Assembly (NCBI RefSeq): GCF_900102895.1
Contig: NZ_FNGD01000019.1
Span: 1 to 63,131, forward strand
DNA length: 63,131 bases
Source of the DNA: Arthrobacter sp. ov407
GTDB lineage: Bacteria; Actinomycetota; Actinomycetes; Actinomycetales; Micrococcaceae
Direction: 5' to 3'
Of this stretch, positions 50,820 through 60,100 are shown piece after piece. Under the pieces are notes generated by a model that was given only the letters and a program-made list of their open reading frames with translations, ran no database searches and had not been told where the DNA came from. A program made the translations under genes and the position numbers. Position 1 is the stretch's first letter; the number at the start of each line of letters is the position of its first letter.

Positions 50820-51602
50820 ATGGCAGAGGCTCAAACAGGCAAACCGCAGGGTCGGTGGCGGACCTTCCACGACAAGTTCGTCGTGGAGGAGCGGTATATG
50901 AGTGCGACGGCGCGCCGGAATCTCTACCGCACTGCCGTCGCCCTGATGATCACGGGCGCCGTGCTGTTCGCGGTAATCCTGACCGGCGTCCTGCAGCACG
51001 GTGGCCTGTCGGCGGCGGACGAGCCGACGCGGTCCTGGCTCCTGACCCTGCGCGGGGAACCCACCACCATTATCATGATCATTCTGGCGATTATCTTCGG
51101 CCCCATCGGCCTGCCAATCATTGTCCTCATCGTGACAGTGGCCTGGGGCCTGCTCGCCAAGCACGCCTGGCGGCCGATGCTCCTGGCCGGCGCCATGCTG
51201 ACCGGTGTGATCCTGGCGCAGGTCATTGGCCACATCGTGGAACGCCATCGTCCTCCGTTGGAGTTGATGCTCTTCGGCGCCGACACTACATTCTCCTTTC
51301 CGTCCGGTCACGTCCTGGGCGCATGCGACTTCCTGCTGGTCACCACGTTCCTGGTCTTTTCGCGCCGGAAGAACCCCAAGGCCGCCGTCGTGGCCTTCAT
51401 CGTGGCGGGGATCGGCATGTTCTTCGCAGCCATCAGCCGCCTCTACCTCGGCTACCACTGGCTGACCGATGCCCTGGGCGCCTTCTCCATCTCCCTCGTG
51501 ATCCTGGGCGGGGTCATTGCGTTGGACACCTGGCGGACGGCCCGGATCCGGGGCGAGCAGATCACCGGCACGCTGTCCACCGCCGACGCCGGCCAGGACT
51601 GA
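50820..51602 (+). CDS. PAP2-superfamily membrane phosphatase
   Basis: A 260-residue integral membrane phosphatase. The tripartite site is intact: RHRPP after HIVE, FPSGHVLG and SRLYLGYHWLTDALG. About six helices. It would dephosphorylate a lipid phosphate such as phosphatidic acid or undecaprenyl diphosphate. The start at 50820 has AAAGGCGG upstream. A soluble N-terminal stretch of 40 residues precedes the first helix. No linked lipid genes. Confidence 0.9.
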   Translation: MAEAQTGKPQGRWRTFHDKFVVEERYMSATARRNLYRTAVALMITGAVLFAVILTGVLQHGGLSAADEPTRSWLLTLRGEPTTIIMIILAIIFGPIGLPIIVLIVTVAWGLLAKHAWRPMLLAGAMLTGVILAQVIGHIVERHRPPLELMLFGADTTFSFPSGHVLGACDFLLVTTFLVFSRRKNPKAAVVAFIVAGIGMFFAAISRLYLGYHWLTDALGAFSISLVILGGVIALDTWRTARIRGEQITGTLSTADAGQD

Positions 51603-51608
51603 GCGACG

Positions 51609-51671
51609 TCAGCGGCTGCGCGCCCGCTTGAGCTCGGCCCGCAGCCGGGCGTTGGCTGCCTCAAGTTCCAT
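51609..51671 (-). other. Possible gene remnant encoding a 20-residue coiled-coil-like tail
   Basis: Downstream of the TspO gene, the minus strand reads MELEAANARLRAELKRARSR and stops. The heptad-like Leu/Ala/Arg pattern resembles the C-terminal coiled coil of IS3-type OrfA proteins or a similar helix. No upstream gene continues into it in frame. Either a decayed gene end or chance. Confidence 0.3.
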
Positions 51672-51692
51672 CACCTTGGCCACGCCGGGGGA

Positions 51693-52247
51693 TCAGTTGC
51701 TGGCGGCGGCGTAGGCGTTCAGGGTTAGCGAGAACACAATCCAGGAGACGTACGGCAGCATGAGCAGGCCCGCTGCCCGGCTGATGAGGCCGAACCGGAC
51801 CACGGTGGCGGCAGCGGCCACGGCATGGGCGGCGATGATCAGGAGGGCCAGCCAGAGGGCGGCCGAGCCGAACATGGGGTACATGCCGAAGAACAGGGGC
51901 GCCCAGGCGAGGTTCACGAGCAGCAGGACGCCGTAGACGGTCATGGCGCCTCGGCTGCTCCCCGAGGGAAGCCCTGCTCCCCGGCGCCAGACCAGCCACG
52001 CCGCCACTGCCATGGTTGTATACAGCACCGTCCAGACCGCTCCGAAGGCCCAGCCCGGCGGAGTCCACGGAGCCTTGTCCGCCGCGGCGTACCAACCGCC
52101 GGCGTTCTCGATGATGACCAGCGACGCCACAAAGGACACCCCATGGGAGACCGCGAGGAAGCAGAGAAGAGCCGCTGCCTGCCGGCCGGGGCCGGGCGGC
52201 GCCGAGGCCGGCCGGCGGTTGACGCCTTGTTCAGTTTTCAGGTGCAC
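51693..52247 (-). CDS. TspO/MBR family protein
   Basis: A 184-residue membrane protein with five helices. The Trp/Pro-rich signature APWTPPGWAFGAVWTVLY, then LVWRRG and NLAWAPLFFGM identify the family. It binds tetrapyrroles or other hydrophobic ligands and is linked to oxidative or light stress in bacteria. It starts with GTG 52247 and a weak ribosome site; the Pro/Gly-rich N-terminal 20 residues may not all be real. Convergent with PAP2. Confidence 0.9.
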   Translation of the reverse strand: MHLKTEQGVNRRPASAPPGPGRQAAALLCFLAVSHGVSFVASLVIIENAGGWYAAADKAPWTPPGWAFGAVWTVLYTTMAVAAWLVWRRGAGLPSGSSRGAMTVYGVLLLVNLAWAPLFFGMYPMFGSAALWLALLIIAAHAVAAAATVVRFGLISRAAGLLMLPYVSWIVFSLTLNAYAAASN

Positions 52248-52364
52248 CGATCAACAGTGACCAATGGCGCCGCGCCCGTCAAACTGCGCAGGTCGTGGCG
52301 CGTTCCCCGGGGGAAGCCTAAGATCAGTCAACCAACTCCTGAAACTACATAGAGGTCCCCGTCG

Positions 52365-53897
52365 ATGAACACTTCAGCCAAGGATCTGGCTTCCCTTCTT
52401 CCTCCCGGCTTCACCCTGGGCGTGGCTACGGCAGCCTTCCAGATCGAGGGTGCACTAGATGAAGACGGCCGCGGCCCGTCCGGATGGGACGTCTTCGCCG
52501 CGAAACCCGGTTCGATCGTGGAGGACCACAGCCCGGCCGTCGCCTGCGACCACTACCACCGGATGCCAGAGGACGTGGCACTGATGAAGGACCTGGGGAT
52601 CGATTCGTACCGGTTTTCGTTGTCCTGGTCCAGGATCCAGCCCGGCGGCAGCGGGCCTTTGAACCACGCCGGACTGGACTTCTATGACCGGCTGATCGAC
52701 CTGTTGCTCGCCAACGGTATTTCCCCCATGGCCACGCTCTACCACTGGGACACCCCGTTGCCCCTGGAGGAGGCCGGCGGATGGATGAACCGGGATACGG
52801 CCTACCGGCTGGGGGACTTCGCCGCCATCGCCGCGGCTGCCTTCGGGGACCGCGTTTCCCGCTGGGTGACTGTCAACGAGCCCGCCACTGTCACCACCAA
52901 CGGCTACGCCCTGGGCACGCACGCGCCCGGCGAGGCACTCATGCTCAAGGCGCTGCCCAGCGTGCACCACCAGCTGCTGGGCCACGGCCTGGCGCTCCAG
53001 GCGCTGCGTGCCGCCAAGGTACAGGGCGAAATCGGCATCACCAACGTGTATTCGCCGATGGTCCCGGCCACCGCCAACCCCCTGGACGCGGTCAGCGCCG
53101 GACTCATGGATATGGCGCAGAACCGGCTCTATGCCGATCCCGTGCTGCTCGGCAAGTACCCGGACATCATTCGGGCCGCCACATTCTTTTCATCGTCTTT
53201 CAGCCCCTCCAGCGAAGACATGGAGCTGATCTCCCAGCCCCTCGATTTCTATGGCCTGAACTATTACATGCCCACCCGCGTCGGGGCGGGTCCGGGCGAG
53301 GGGGCCGTGCCGCCGGGCATGGCCGAGGCCATGGGGGATGACCTCAGCGGGACACCCGGTGCGCCCTTCCACATCGCGCCGTTCCCGGACACCGAGATCA
53401 CGGCCTACGGCTGGCCGGTCAAGCCCGAATACATGTCCGTCGCCCTGGCCGAGATGGCCGAGCGCTACCCGGATCTGCCCCCGGTCTACATCACCGAGGG
53501 CGGGGCCAGTTTCGATGACGTGGTGGTCCAGCGTGTCGGGACGGACCGCCGGATGGTTCCGGACGAACGGCGCCTGCGTTACCTCGCGGACCACATCGGC
53601 ACGGCCCTGGAAGCGACCCGTCCCGGCGGTGCCGCCGAGGCCGTCGACCTTCGCGGCTACTACGTGTGGTCCTTCATGGATAACTTCGAGTGGTCCGCCG
53701 GCTACAAGCAGCCGTTCGGTCTGGTGCACGTCGATTTCGATACCCAGGTCCGCACGCCGAAGGCCTCCTACTACTGGCTCCAGGAGGTACTTGCAGCCCG
53801 GAACGCGGCACCCGCGCCGCCCGCCGCCGGACAGCAGGACGGGGCCGGACAGCCCGACGGCGCGGCCGACGTCGGAGAACCCCGTCAGGCGGGCTGA
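52365..53897 (+). CDS. GH1 beta-glucosidase
   Basis: A 510-residue family 1 glycoside hydrolase. Acid/base Glu172 in VTVNEPAT and nucleophile Glu378 in VYITEGGASF; the N-terminal signature FTLGVATAAFQIEGA is complete. No signal peptide, so it hydrolyses imported beta-glucosides such as cellobiose in the cytoplasm. AGAGGTCCCC precedes ATG. The last 35 residues are Ala/Pro/Gly-rich and probably disordered. No transporter or regulator is adjacent. Confidence 0.95.
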   Translation: MNTSAKDLASLLPPGFTLGVATAAFQIEGALDEDGRGPSGWDVFAAKPGSIVEDHSPAVACDHYHRMPEDVALMKDLGIDSYRFSLSWSRIQPGGSGPLNHAGLDFYDRLIDLLLANGISPMATLYHWDTPLPLEEAGGWMNRDTAYRLGDFAAIAAAAFGDRVSRWVTVNEPATVTTNGYALGTHAPGEALMLKALPSVHHQLLGHGLALQALRAAKVQGEIGITNVYSPMVPATANPLDAVSAGLMDMAQNRLYADPVLLGKYPDIIRAATFFSSSFSPSSEDMELISQPLDFYGLNYYMPTRVGAGPGEGAVPPGMAEAMGDDLSGTPGAPFHIAPFPDTEITAYGWPVKPEYMSVALAEMAERYPDLPPVYITEGGASFDDVVVQRVGTDRRMVPDERRLRYLADHIGTALEATRPGGAAEAVDLRGYYVWSFMDNFEWSAGYKQPFGLVHVDFDTQVRTPKASYYWLQEVLAARNAAPAPPAAGQQDGAGQPDGAADVGEPRQAG

Positions 53898-53933
53898 CGC
53901 CCTAAAGCGGGTTCACCCTAAACCAGGTTCAAC

Positions 53934-55001
53934 CTAGAGCAGATCCAGGTCCTGCAGGCCCTTGGCGAGTCCGGCGCCGTCGGGCGAATAGATCCACGGG
54001 ACGGATGATTCCGAGTGGTCTCCGGTGTCGGAGTGGCCGCCGGCGAAGACGGCCTCGCTGGCCGAGAGCTGCCGGATGCCGATCGCGGCGACCTGGTCCG
54101 CGTGCTCCCGTGCGAAGCCGGAGTAAATCTCCTCATCGTGCTGGCCGTTGTCGCCGAACAGCAGCCAACGCATGTTCGGGAACTCCTGGGCCAGCAGCTC
54201 AAGGTTGCGCCGTTTGTGTTCCTGGCCGCTGCGGAACCAGCGGTCGTGGGTCAGTCCCCAGTCCGTGAGCAGCAGGGCGCCCGAGGGATAGAGGTTCCGG
54301 GCGATGAAGCGGCCCAGCGTGGGCGCTGCGTTCCACGGCCCGGTGGACAGGTAGATGACCGGCGCCTCCGGGTGCTCCACCTTCAGCCGATCCATCAGGA
54401 CGGCCATGCCAGGCGTCGCCATCCGGGCCCGTTCATTCAGGACGAAAGTGTTCCACAGCGCCAGGAACGGCCGGGGGAGGGCCGTGACCATGATGGTGTC
54501 GTCAATGTCCGAGACAATACCCAGCTTGGTGTCCGGGGAGATCACAAAAATCCTGGCCTCGACAGGTTCCGTTCCCTCGGCCCGCAGCACGGCCGTATGC
54601 CAGCCCGGGGTCAACGCCACGTGAACCAGGGTGTCCACCAGGCCGCCGCGGTCCGTATGCACGCGCGTGGTGATGCCGCCGATCTGGATCTCCACCTCGG
54701 TGAACTGGACCGGGACACTCGTGAAGGCGCGCCAGCCGCGGATGTTCTGGTTCCCGTTCAGGGCCAGCCGCTCCGCCTTGCTGCCGGGCACGGGCCTGCT
54801 GGTGAGGACCACGCGGCCCAGTAGCCTGACCCACTCTGTCGAGCCGTAGCCCTGATAGGCGACGGTCTGCGGGATGAACTTCCAGCGCCGGGCCGTCCTG
54901 AGGCGGACCCCATTAACGGTGTCCGACACCCAGTGGGCGAGCCGGAAGGCCCTGTTGCCGGACACGGGCAGCTGCTGCGCTGGTTGCGACGCCAATTCCA
55001 T
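53934..55001 (-). CDS. App1-family phosphatase-domain protein
   Basis: About 355 residues of the DUF2183/App1 family, HAD-like phosphatidate-phosphatase domain. An N-terminal beta-sandwich-type region contains the YQGYGS start. The phosphatase motif DIDDTIMVT, the STGPWN motif and LFGDNGQHDEEIY near the C-terminus are typical. ATG 55001 with GAGAGTGGAGGC is preferred to the longer ORF. Acts on a lipid phosphate by analogy with yeast App1. It is followed, in transcription order, by the convergent GH1 gene. Confidence 0.85.
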   Translation of the reverse strand: MELASQPAQQLPVSGNRAFRLAHWVSDTVNGVRLRTARRWKFIPQTVAYQGYGSTEWVRLLGRVVLTSRPVPGSKAERLALNGNQNIRGWRAFTSVPVQFTEVEIQIGGITTRVHTDRGGLVDTLVHVALTPGWHTAVLRAEGTEPVEARIFVISPDTKLGIVSDIDDTIMVTALPRPFLALWNTFVLNERARMATPGMAVLMDRLKVEHPEAPVIYLSTGPWNAAPTLGRFIARNLYPSGALLLTDWGLTHDRWFRSGQEHKRRNLELLAQEFPNMRWLLFGDNGQHDEEIYSGFAREHADQVAAIGIRQLSASEAVFAGGHSDTGDHSESSVPWIYSPDGAGLAKGLQDLDLL

Positions 55002-55075
55002 GCCTCCACTCTCCCACAGTGCCGGGCCCCGGCAGCGCCGGCGGGGTCCCGGGACGGGGCGCCCGTGACCTCGGA

Positions 55076-55873
55076 TTACCCGGGTGGCGGCCCCTCCAGC
55101 ATCCGGCGCAGTGCGGTGGCGTTGCGGACGGCGTTGCCGCCGCCGTCGTTGTTGAAATAGGCGAAGACGTCCTTGCCGGCCGCCCGCCATTCACGGATCC
55201 GCGCGGCCCACCAGTGCAAATCTTCGTCCGGATACGATCCGCCGTAGAGGACGTCGCGGTCCGGGCCGTGCAGCCGGACGTAGACGAAGGGTGCGGTCGC
55301 GCGCAGGACGCATGGGAGCCCGGCGCCGCTCATGATGCAGTAGGCCGCGCCGTGACGTTCCAGCAGGGCGTATACACCGGCGTCGTCCCAGCTCGGATGG
55401 CGGAACTCCACGCTGACACGGATCCACCCGGGCAGTGCCGCCAGGAAGTAGTCCAGCCGGGCGTCGTCCCGCGCGAAGTCCGGGGGCAGCTGGACGAGCA
55501 GCACGGCCCGCTTGTCGCCGAGTTCGTGCCAGCACCGGGTGATCCGGTCCACCCAGACCTCGGGGGCGTAGAGCTTCTTGGCGTGCGTCAGGCCCCGGGG
55601 CGCCTTGACGGACAGGGCGAAACCTTCGGGCAGGCGGCGGCGCCACCCTGCAAAGGAGTCCTCCTTGGGCCAGCGGTAGAAGCTGGCGTTCAATTCCACG
55701 GTGTCGAAGCGGGCCGCGTAGTGTGCCAGCCTGTCCCGGGCCGGCAGGCCTGGCGGATACAGGACCCCTTCCCAGTGGTCATAGCTCCAGCCTGACGTGC
55801 CGATCCGCACAGTACTTTCGTGGCCAGCACCTTCGTGCCAAGTGCCGTGCCAAGTGCCTGCGTGCTCCGCCAT
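55076..55873 (-). CDS. DUF72 family TIM-barrel protein
   Basis: About 265 residues. The family signature is present: VRIGTSGWSYDHWEGVLYPP, then DTVELNASFYRWP, LLVQLPPDF, VSVEFRHPSW and FAYFNNDGGGNAV. The fold resembles a UV-endonuclease-like TIM barrel but activity is unknown. ATG 55873 (MAEHAGTWHG) follows AGAAAGGGG. The longer ORF upstream is non-homologous. Divergent from the GH15 gene. Confidence 0.9.
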   Translation of the reverse strand: MAEHAGTWHGTWHEGAGHESTVRIGTSGWSYDHWEGVLYPPGLPARDRLAHYAARFDTVELNASFYRWPKEDSFAGWRRRLPEGFALSVKAPRGLTHAKKLYAPEVWVDRITRCWHELGDKRAVLLVQLPPDFARDDARLDYFLAALPGWIRVSVEFRHPSWDDAGVYALLERHGAAYCIMSGAGLPCVLRATAPFVYVRLHGPDRDVLYGGSYPDEDLHWWAARIREWRAAGKDVFAYFNNDGGGNAVRNATALRRMLEGPPPG

Positions 55874-55987
55874 GCCCGGCCCCTTTCTCCCAATGATGGA
55901 TCCTAGTCCTGCGGGCAGTCCCGTGCGCGTGCCTTCGCGCCGCCTTCCCCGTACCGGGCGGGACGGTGGTGTGGCACTGTAAGTGTC

Positions 55988-57841
55988 ATGGCACGCATCG
56001 AGGATTACGCAATGGTCGGGGACCTGCACACCGCGGCCCTGATCAGCACCGAAGGTTCCATCGACTGGCTCTGCCTGCCACGCTTCGACTCACCAGCCTG
56101 TTTCAGCGCGCTCCTCGATACGCCCGCGGCCGGCCGGTGGCTGCTGGCGCCGGAAGGCGGCGGCGAATGCACCCGGCGCAGCTACCGCACGGGCACGCTG
56201 ATCCTGGAAACCGAGTGGGACCTGCCCGAGGGCAAGGTCAGGATCATTGACTTCATGCCACCCCGCGACGAAGTGGCCGATATCGTGCGGATCGTGGTCG
56301 GTGTCAGCGGCACGGTGCGGATGCGCGGCGAGCTGGCGCTCCGGTTCGACTACGGCCATATTGTGCCGTGGGTCCGCCACGACGAGCGCGGGATCCACGC
56401 CGTCGCCGGGCCCGACGCCGCCTATCTGGTGACCGAGGCGCCCCTGCGCGGCGAGCGGATGCACACCATCAGCGACTTCACGGTCACGGCCGGGGACCGT
56501 GTGCCCTTCGTGCTGACGTGGAGCCCCAGCCACCTCCGCCGGCCGCGCGCCGTGAACCCGGAAGCGGTCCTGGCGTCCACCGAGGAGTTCTGGCTTGGCT
56601 GGTCGGCGAAGTGCAAGGTCACCGGGCCGCACCGTGACGCGGTCCAGCGCTCGCTGATCACGCTCAAGGCCTTGACCTTCGCCCCCACCGGCGGCATCGT
56701 GGCCGCGGTCACGACGTCCCTGCCGGAGGAGATCGGCGGCACCCGGAACTGGGACTATCGCTTCTGCTGGCTGCGCGACGCCACCCTCACCCTGCAGGCG
56801 CTGCTGGCCGCGGGCTACACGGAGGAAGCCGGCGCGTGGCGCGATTGGCTGCTCCGCGCCGTCGCCGGGGACCCGGCAGATCTGCAGATCATGTACGGCC
56901 TCCACGGCGAACGCCGGCTGCCGGAGCTTGAACTGCCGTGGCTGAAAGGCTATGAAAACTCCGCCCCGGTGCGTACCGGGAACGGCGCGGCCGGCCAGCT
57001 GCAGCTCGACGTCTGGGGCGAGGTGCTCGATTGCCTGTCCCTGACCCGGAATTCACTCCTCAAACACACCGACGGCGCCTGGGACGTCCAGGTGGCCCTC
57101 ATGGAACATCTCGAGACAGCCTGGAGCCGGCCGGATAACGGGCTGTGGGAAATGCGCGGGCCGCAACGCCATTTCACACACTCCAAGGTGATGGCCTGGG
57201 TGGCGGCGGACCGCATGGTCAAGGGGGTCCGGGACTTCGGCCTGACCGGCCCGGCGGACCGTTGGGAGGAGCTGCGCGACACCATCCACGCCGAGATCAT
57301 GGCCAACGGGTTTGACGCCGAACGCAACACGTTCGTGCAGTCCTACGGGCGGCCCGAGTTGGACGCGAGCCTCCTGCTGCTGCCCCGGGTGGGCTTCCTC
57401 CCGCCGGATGATCCACGCATCATCGGAACCATCGACGCTGTCCAGCGTGAGTTGACGCATGACGGCTTCCTGCGCCGCTACCTGCCGGCGCAGAGCGACG
57501 ACGGGCTTCCCGGCGAGGAAGGGGTGTTCCTGGCATGCTCCTTCTGGCTGGTGGAGGCCCTGATCGGGGCGGGCCGGCGCCACGAGGCCGGGGAACTGTT
57601 CGAGCGCCTGCTGGCGCTGCGCAACGACGTCGGACTCCTCAGTGAGGAATGGGACGTCGAGGCCGGCCGGCAGCTGGGCAACACGCCGCAGGCCTTTAGC
57701 CACTTCGCCCTCGTGATGAGCGCGCTGGAACTGCATGAAGATGGTGTCCGCCGCAGCGACTCCCCGCTGGCCGCGGGCGCGGGCGCTGTGCCTCCCCGGC
57801 CCGGCAGATCGCCCCACCCGGGCCCCGCCCCGCGCCGGTAA
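55988..57841 (+). CDS. GH15 glucoamylase/trehalase-like glycoside hydrolase
   Basis: A 617-residue protein with an N-terminal beta-sandwich and an (alpha/alpha)6 barrel. The opening IEDYAMVGDLHTAALISTEG, then IDWLCLPRFDSPACF is the hallmark of the bacterial GH15 group that includes actinobacterial trehalases. GTRNWDYRFCWLRDATLTL and GEEGVFLACSFWLVEAL hold the acidic catalytic residues. No signal peptide, so cytoplasmic. Likely hydrolyses trehalose or an alpha-glucan end. The last 30 residues are Pro/Ala/Arg-rich. Confidence 0.92.
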   Translation: MARIEDYAMVGDLHTAALISTEGSIDWLCLPRFDSPACFSALLDTPAAGRWLLAPEGGGECTRRSYRTGTLILETEWDLPEGKVRIIDFMPPRDEVADIVRIVVGVSGTVRMRGELALRFDYGHIVPWVRHDERGIHAVAGPDAAYLVTEAPLRGERMHTISDFTVTAGDRVPFVLTWSPSHLRRPRAVNPEAVLASTEEFWLGWSAKCKVTGPHRDAVQRSLITLKALTFAPTGGIVAAVTTSLPEEIGGTRNWDYRFCWLRDATLTLQALLAAGYTEEAGAWRDWLLRAVAGDPADLQIMYGLHGERRLPELELPWLKGYENSAPVRTGNGAAGQLQLDVWGEVLDCLSLTRNSLLKHTDGAWDVQVALMEHLETAWSRPDNGLWEMRGPQRHFTHSKVMAWVAADRMVKGVRDFGLTGPADRWEELRDTIHAEIMANGFDAERNTFVQSYGRPELDASLLLLPRVGFLPPDDPRIIGTIDAVQRELTHDGFLRRYLPAQSDDGLPGEEGVFLACSFWLVEALIGAGRRHEAGELFERLLALRNDVGLLSEEWDVEAGRQLGNTPQAFSHFALVMSALELHEDGVRRSDSPLAAGAGAVPPRPGRSPHPGPAPRR

Positions 57842-57942
57842 CGCGCGCCCGCAGACCCCCGCCCGTGACTTGTCCCCGTGGCCCCGTCCCGGCCGCCGGC
57901 GGACGAACGGCAGGACCTTCAGCACTTTCCCTCCTCCCTTAA

Positions 57943-57956
57943 GTAAGTACACTTAC
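57943..57956 (+). promoter_or_regulatory. GTAAGT-AC-ACTTAC palindrome upstream of DUF1508 gene
   Basis: A perfect 6-bp inverted repeat 41 bp upstream of the DUF1508 start, in an AT-rich patch. It resembles the TCAGC-NN-GCTTA palindromes at 33653 and 35372 in spacing and CTTAC arm. Candidate operator or promoter element. Confidence 0.45.
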
Positions 57957-57996
57957 CAATATCCCGGCGGGGGATACGAGGAACGAGGAGTGTGCA

Positions 57997-58305
57997 ATGG
58001 CGGGGTATTTTGAGCTCGTGGACGCGCCCGAAGGCGGCTACCGCATTCGGATGATGGACGGGGCAGGGCAACTGATGGCGGTCTCAGTAACGTTTCCCAA
58101 CAAGAAAGCGGCCGTTGCCGGCGTCGCCCAGGCAAGGGAGATTGCCGGAACCGGCCTGATCAGGGACCGCAGCGCCGATGGGCGGGCCGCCGTGCCCGGC
58201 TCGTCCGCCCGGGTAATCAGGGGGCGGCTTGGCGGTGCCGGGCGCCCAACGTCCGCAACGGGGGGCTCATTGTCAGCGGGAAAGCGGGCACGGGCCCGCC
58301 ACTGA
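57997..58305 (+). CDS. YegP-like DUF1508 protein
   Basis: A 102-residue protein. The N-terminal 55 residues carry one DUF1508 repeat (YFELVDAPEGGYRIRMMDGA, then VTFPNKKAAVAGVAQAREIA). E. coli YegP has two repeats. The rest is Arg/Gly/Ala-rich and low-complexity. ACGAGGAGTGTGCA gives a strong ribosome site. Function unknown; YegP-like proteins are often stress-induced. Confidence 0.85.
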   Translation: MAGYFELVDAPEGGYRIRMMDGAGQLMAVSVTFPNKKAAVAGVAQAREIAGTGLIRDRSADGRAAVPGSSARVIRGRLGGAGRPTSATGGSLSAGKRARARH

Positions 58306-58357
58306 CCTCCCGGGCGGCCGTTGCCCTGCCGAGATTCCCGGGCTGGGCGGTTACAGT

Positions 58358-58681
58358 ATGGCCATGGATCCGCGCGGGAATCGGAGTTCCGGCCGTGCCC
58401 GGAAGAATCTGCTCGGCCGAGTGGCAGTGCCGCTCGCTGCTGCGGCCATGCTGCTCGCCGGTCTGGTCTTTCTGGCCCAGCCGGTGCCGCAGGAAAACTT
58501 TGGCTGGTTCGCGTACGCCCCGCTGGCCGAGGGGCCCGTCGTACCGCAGGGGCTCATGTTCATGGGCCCCGCGGCTTGGACCGGGGTAACGCTAATCGGC
58601 GTCGGGCTGCTGGTGCTGGCATTCTGGTCCGGCTACCGCACGGGCAGGCAGACCCGGGGCCGCGGCGACGACTCCCGATAG
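58358..58681 (+). CDS. Small two-helix membrane protein, hypothetical
   Basis: About 107 residues from ATG 58358 (a second Met follows two codons on). A basic N-terminus is followed by hydrophobic helices VAVPLAAAAMLLAGLVFLA and TGVTLIGVGLLVLAFWSGY, separated by an extracytoplasmic loop with an EGPVVPQG stretch. Arg-rich tail. No family recognised and no clear ribosome site beyond GGGCGG. Confidence 0.6.
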   Translation: MAMDPRGNRSSGRARKNLLGRVAVPLAAAAMLLAGLVFLAQPVPQENFGWFAYAPLAEGPVVPQGLMFMGPAAWTGVTLIGVGLLVLAFWSGYRTGRQTRGRGDDSR

Positions 58682-58846
58682 GGCGGCCCGGCCCCGAGAT
58701 GTCCGCCCCGCCGTCGCCCGCCGCCGCCCGCGATGACGGTGGCCCGAGATGACCTTCCGGGGCGGTCGGGCCGCGAAACACTGACGTGATGTGCCTCCTC
58801 GGCGGTACGCTGGCCGGGCAGCCGCGTAACCGTCGAGGAGGACCCC

Positions 58847-59608
58847 ATGAGCCAGCACCACACCCCCGGAAGGGTCGCCGTCGTCACCGGAGCCGGTTCC
58901 GGCATCGGCCGTGCGGTTGCCCGCCTCATGCTGGCCGAGGGCTACCGGGTGGTCCTGGCGGGGCGGCGAAAAGAGCCGCTCCTCGAGACCGCTGCCGGCC
59001 ACCGCCAGGCGCTCGCGGTCACGTGCGATGTCACCGTCCCCGCCGACGTCGAGCGGCTCTTCGCCGCGGCGCTGGGGCAGTGGGAACGGGTGGACGTGCT
59101 CTTCAACAACGCCGGCGTGTTCGGCCCCGCCGCCTCGGTGGACGAGATCACCATGGAGGACTGGGACGCGACCGTAGCCGTGAACCTCACAGGATCCCTC
59201 CTGTGCGCCGCGGCCGCCGTCCGGGCAATGAAGGCCCAGTCGCCCCAGGGCGGAAGGATCATCAACAACGGTTCGGTCGCGGCGCATTCGCCCCGGCCGC
59301 GGACGGTGGCCTACACGGTGACCAAGCATGCGATCACGGGTCTGACCAAAAGCATTGACCTGGACGGGCGCGGGTTCGGCATCACCTGCGGACAAATCGA
59401 CATCGGCAATGCGGCAACGGATCTCATGGACGAGATCGGCGTCGGCTCCGGGGCAGTCCAGGCTGACGGTGGCCTGCGGGCCGAGCCGACATTTGCGGTG
59501 CAGGACGCCGCCCGGGCCGTGCTGCTGATGGCCGGGATGCCGGCGACCGCCAACGTGGGGTCCCTCGTGGTCACGGCTGCGGGCATGCCGTTCATCGGGC
59601 GCGGCTGA
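58847..59608 (+). CDS. Short-chain dehydrogenase/reductase
   Basis: A 253-residue classical SDR. Cofactor motif TGAGSGIG, structural NNAG, catalytic Ser in NNGSVAAH and Tyr-x-x-x-Lys in AYTVTKHA are all intact. CGTCGAGGAGGACCCC is a strong ribosome site. It stands between a hypothetical membrane protein and the SCP-like gene, so its substrate cannot be inferred. Confidence 0.93.
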   Translation: MSQHHTPGRVAVVTGAGSGIGRAVARLMLAEGYRVVLAGRRKEPLLETAAGHRQALAVTCDVTVPADVERLFAAALGQWERVDVLFNNAGVFGPAASVDEITMEDWDATVAVNLTGSLLCAAAAVRAMKAQSPQGGRIINNGSVAAHSPRPRTVAYTVTKHAITGLTKSIDLDGRGFGITCGQIDIGNAATDLMDEIGVGSGAVQADGGLRAEPTFAVQDAARAVLLMAGMPATANVGSLVVTAAGMPFIGRG

Positions 59609-59649
59609 GGCCCCGGACTGGTTGAAGGGGCCCGGTTAGAGGGGCGCCG

Positions 59650-60084
59650 CTAGAGGGGCAGGAGGGCGGACAGGTCCGCGCGCAGCCCCGAGGCCTCGAC
59701 ACGGCCCGCCGCGACGGCGTCTGCCCAGCTCAACCGCCCGCTGACCATCGCCAGCCAGGTGGCGGCGTCGCACTCGATGACGTTCGGCGGGGTGCCGCGC
59801 GTGTGCCGCGGACCCTCCACGCACTGCGTGACGCCGAACGGCGGGACGCGTACCTCCACGGAGTTGCCGGGCGCCCGCGCGGTGACTTCCTCCAGGGAGT
59901 AGCGCACCGCCGTCGCGATCGTGGTGCGCGGGACGGCGCCGGTTCCCTCAGCGCTGGTTCCTTCGGCGGTGGCCCCGTCGGGGCCGGATACTTTGGTTCC
60001 CGACGCAGGCGCGGTGGCGTCCTGCCATGCGGCGAGCGCCGCGCGGCCCTCGTCCACTGCGATTCGACGGCGCGATACAGCCAC
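59650..60084 (-). CDS. Sterol-carrier-like (SCP orthologue) protein
   Basis: A 144-residue protein. The C-terminal 90 residues (RTTIATAVRYSLEEVTARAP, then VEVRVPPFGVTQC and ATWLAMVSGRLSWADAVAAG) match the bacterial SCP-orthologue domain; the family would bind a hydrophobic ligand. A Gly/Thr/Ala-rich linker separates it from a short basic N-terminus. It lies 16 bp downstream of the asparaginase gene on the same strand, so probably co-transcribed. Confidence 0.8.
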   Translation of the reverse strand: MAVSRRRIAVDEGRAALAAWQDATAPASGTKVSGPDGATAEGTSAEGTGAVPRTTIATAVRYSLEEVTARAPGNSVEVRVPPFGVTQCVEGPRHTRGTPPNVIECDAATWLAMVSGRLSWADAVAAGRVEASGLRADLSALLPL

Positions 60085-60100
60085 TATCCTGCCTCCGGCC

